Source: JAJPJX01 sp964568355
Lineage (GTDB): Bacteria > Acidobacteriota > Terriglobia > Bryobacterales > Bryobacteraceae
NCBI GenBank assembly: GCA_964568355.1
Contig: CAZMRK010000651.1
Span: 1 to 7,339, forward strand
Length of the DNA stretch: 7,339 bases
Direction: 5' to 3'
Below, one piece after another: positions 6,111 through 7,339 of the stretch; position 1 is the first letter of the stretch, and each line of letters starts with the position of its first letter. Both the position numbers and the translations under genes were made by a program. The notes under the pieces were generated by a model. That model did no database searches, had not been told where the DNA came from, and saw only the letters and a list, made by a program, of their open reading frames with translations.

Positions 6111-6116
6111 TATAAT
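6111..6116 (+). promoter_or_regulatory. Candidate -10 box for the glycosyltransferase
   Basis: A perfect TATAAT, preceded directly by GTTGAC. Transcription would begin near 6123, leaving a leader of only about 14 nt before the ATG at 6137, with no clear Shine-Dalgarno sequence. The -35 position (6088-6093) is weak. Confidence 0.45.
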
Positions 6117-6136
6117 GAACAGACCTCTTCGCGACC

Positions 6137-7339
6137 ATGCTGCCGCTTGTCTCTTGCGTAATGCCCACTGCCAACCGCCGGCGCTGGGTGTCACAGGCTG
6201 TCCGTTACTTTCAACGGCAAACTTACTCCCACGCCGAACTGGTCATCGTAGATGACGGCAGCGACGGAACAGGCGATTGGATCGCGGCCGCGGTGGGGGC
6301 CGACCCTCGCATCCGCTACATCGCGATCCCTCCCGGCCGCACCCTGGGATCCAAACGGAACCTCTGCGTCGAGCTCAGCCGCGGCGACCTGATTCTGCAT
6401 TGGGACGATGATGACTGGATGGCGCCGGAGCGGATCGCCTGCCAGGTAGCCGCGCTCGGGCGCGAGCAGGCCGAAGTCTGCGGCCTTTCGCGCATGCTGT
6501 TCTACGATCCGGCCGCTCGCTCCGCGTGGCTCTACGAATATCCGAAATCCCAGCGGCCCTGGCTGGCCGGCGGATCGCTGCTCTACACCAAAGCATTCTG
6601 GCGCGCCTGCCCGTTTCCCGACGTGCAGGTGGCCTCGGATACGTACTTCATCTGGAATCGCGCGCTCGACCGCGCGGCCTTTCTGGATGACTTCAGCTTT
6701 TACGTGGCCATGGTCCACCGCGGCAATACCAGTCCCAAATCGCCTACCGACGCCAGTTACTGGAAACCGTGGCCGTGCGAAGCCGTGGAGCAGCGCCTGG
6801 GAGCGGACCTGGCCTTCTACCGGCCCGGCCCGGTAGCGTCCTGCGAGCCGGCCTGCCCCGAATATGCCATCCTGATGGCCGTTTCCAACGCTCGCGAGAT
6901 CGTGCGCATCTCGACGTTGCGGACACTGCGGCACTGCGCCGGCCAGAGCGCCCGGCTGTTTGTCGTGGACAATGCGTCCACCGACGGCGCAAGTGAATGG
7001 TTGGCCGCGCTACACGCGCGCGGCGAGATCGACTTGGTCCACAACGCTACGAATCTGGAACACGGCCCCGCGCTCGAACTGGCGCGCCGGGTCACGCGCT
7101 CGCCCTATCTGGTGACCCTGGATAGCGATGCCTTCCCGCTCTCCGACAACTGGCTGCGGGAGTTGCGCGCTCTTCTGGACGGCGGCGCCAAAGCCGCTGG
7201 CATCCGCCATCACCGCGACTACATTCATCCCTCCTGCCTGATGGTGGCGCGAACCACCCTGGACGAGTTCGGCCTGACCTTCCTCAACGAAAAGGATCGC
7301 CCCAGCCAGTTGGATGTCGCCGAGCGCATCAGTTGCGAG
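6137..7339 (+). CDS. Tandem two-domain GT2-type glycosyltransferase (3' end outside window)
   Basis: An open frame of 401 codons runs from the ATG at 6137 off the right edge without a stop. Residues about 4-200 form a complete GT-A, family-2-like domain: VSCVMPTANR start, VIVDDGSDGT (36-45) for nucleotide binding, GSKRN (71-75), the metal-binding acidic cluster HWDDDDW (88-94), GGSLLY (145-150), ASDTYF (166-171) and the late HRGNT (194-198). After a Pro/Cys linker (about 229-242) a second GT2-like domain starts: YAILMAVSN, VVDNASTDGASEWL (276-289) and LVTLDSDAFP (325-334) with a DxD-type motif. The family transfers sugars from nucleotide donors, typically to polysaccharides, lipids or proteins; acceptor and sugar are unknown. 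No signal peptide is seen. An in-frame TGA at 6116-6118 limits the start to 6137. It is divergent from the kinase and shares its control region. Confidence 0.85.
   Translation, partial: MLPLVSCVMPTANRRRWVSQAVRYFQRQTYSHAELVIVDDGSDGTGDWIAAAVGADPRIRYIAIPPGRTLGSKRNLCVELSRGDLILHWDDDDWMAPERIACQVAALGREQAEVCGLSRMLFYDPAARSAWLYEYPKSQRPWLAGGSLLYTKAFWRACPFPDVQVASDTYFIWNRALDRAAFLDDFSFYVAMVHRGNTSPKSPTDASYWKPWPCEAVEQRLGADLAFYRPGPVASCEPACPEYAILMAVSNAREIVRISTLRTLRHCAGQSARLFVVDNASTDGASEWLAALHARGEIDLVHNATNLEHGPALELARRVTRSPYLVTLDSDAFPLSDNWLRELRALLDGGAKAAGIRHHRDYIHPSCLMVARTTLDEFGLTFLNEKDRPSQLDVAERISCE

Larger units (their letters stand above)
6067..6116. promoter_or_regulatory. Divergent promoter region with a 9-bp inverted repeat
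   Basis: ATTATAGTC (6067-6075) is the exact reverse complement of GACTATAAT (6108-6116). The two copies place outward-facing -10 boxes ahead of the kinase (minus) and the glycosyltransferase (plus). The 32 bp between them must hold any -35 elements. They contain a smaller dyad, GGGTG (6076-6080) with CACCC (6090-6094), that could be an operator. The pairing is seen in the sequence; the regulatory role is inferred. Confidence 0.45.

Noticed and set aside
6191..6934. Minus-strand 247-codon open frame at the right side
   Set aside because: It is antisense to the glycosyltransferase, which shows family motifs through the whole interval.
1..7339. tRNA, rRNA, CRISPR arrays, insertion sequences or phage genes
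   Set aside because: No cloverleaf, regularly spaced repeats, transposase motifs or terminal inverted repeats were recognised. Coding density is near complete and composition looks even.

Overview
The window is a high-GC, gene-dense piece of a bacterial chromosome. The style of the genes (exported enzymes with Tat or Sec leaders, a membrane domain fused to TPRs, a soluble PAS hybrid kinase, GTG and TTG starts) suggests an Acidobacteriota-type soil bacterium, possibly from the Solibacteres/Bryobacterales side. That is an inference from gene style; no rRNA or other marker gene is present.

Layout, left to right. The left edge holds, on the minus strand, the first 36 codons of a short-chain dehydrogenase/reductase (1-110). 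Upstream of it, also on minus, is an exported M55-family (DppA-like) metallopeptidase (176-1057). Only 33 bp separate that gene from a divergent plus-strand pair: a Tat-leader FMN-dependent alpha-hydroxy-acid oxidoreductase (1091-2293), and a GTG-started exported protein with four CXXCH heme motifs (2290-2844) that overlaps it by 4 nt. Converging on this pair, 13 bp away, is a minus-strand membrane-TPR protein (2858-3997), preceded 38 bp upstream by a PAS-PAS hybrid histidine kinase (4036-6030). A divergent promoter region (about 6045-6136) separates the kinase from a plus-strand protein with two GT2-type glycosyltransferase domains (6137 to the right edge, incomplete).

How the genes may work together. 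The most interesting unit is the flavoprotein/tetraheme pair. A 2-hydroxyacid dehydrogenase translocated to the periplasm would need an electron acceptor there, and the translationally coupled multiheme cytochrome c is a natural candidate. This would be a two-protein counterpart of flavocytochrome b2, in which flavin and heme domains are fused. The flavoprotein keeps the catalytic His, Arg, Lys and Asp residues but has lost the substrate-contacting Tyr and has rewritten its FMN-facing loops. The kinase and membrane-TPR genes may be cotranscribed; their targets cannot be read from the window. The two genes at 6045-6137 diverge from mirror-image GACTATAAT boxes. No RNA genes, mobile elements or CRISPR arrays were seen, and no stretch over 300 bp lacks a gene.
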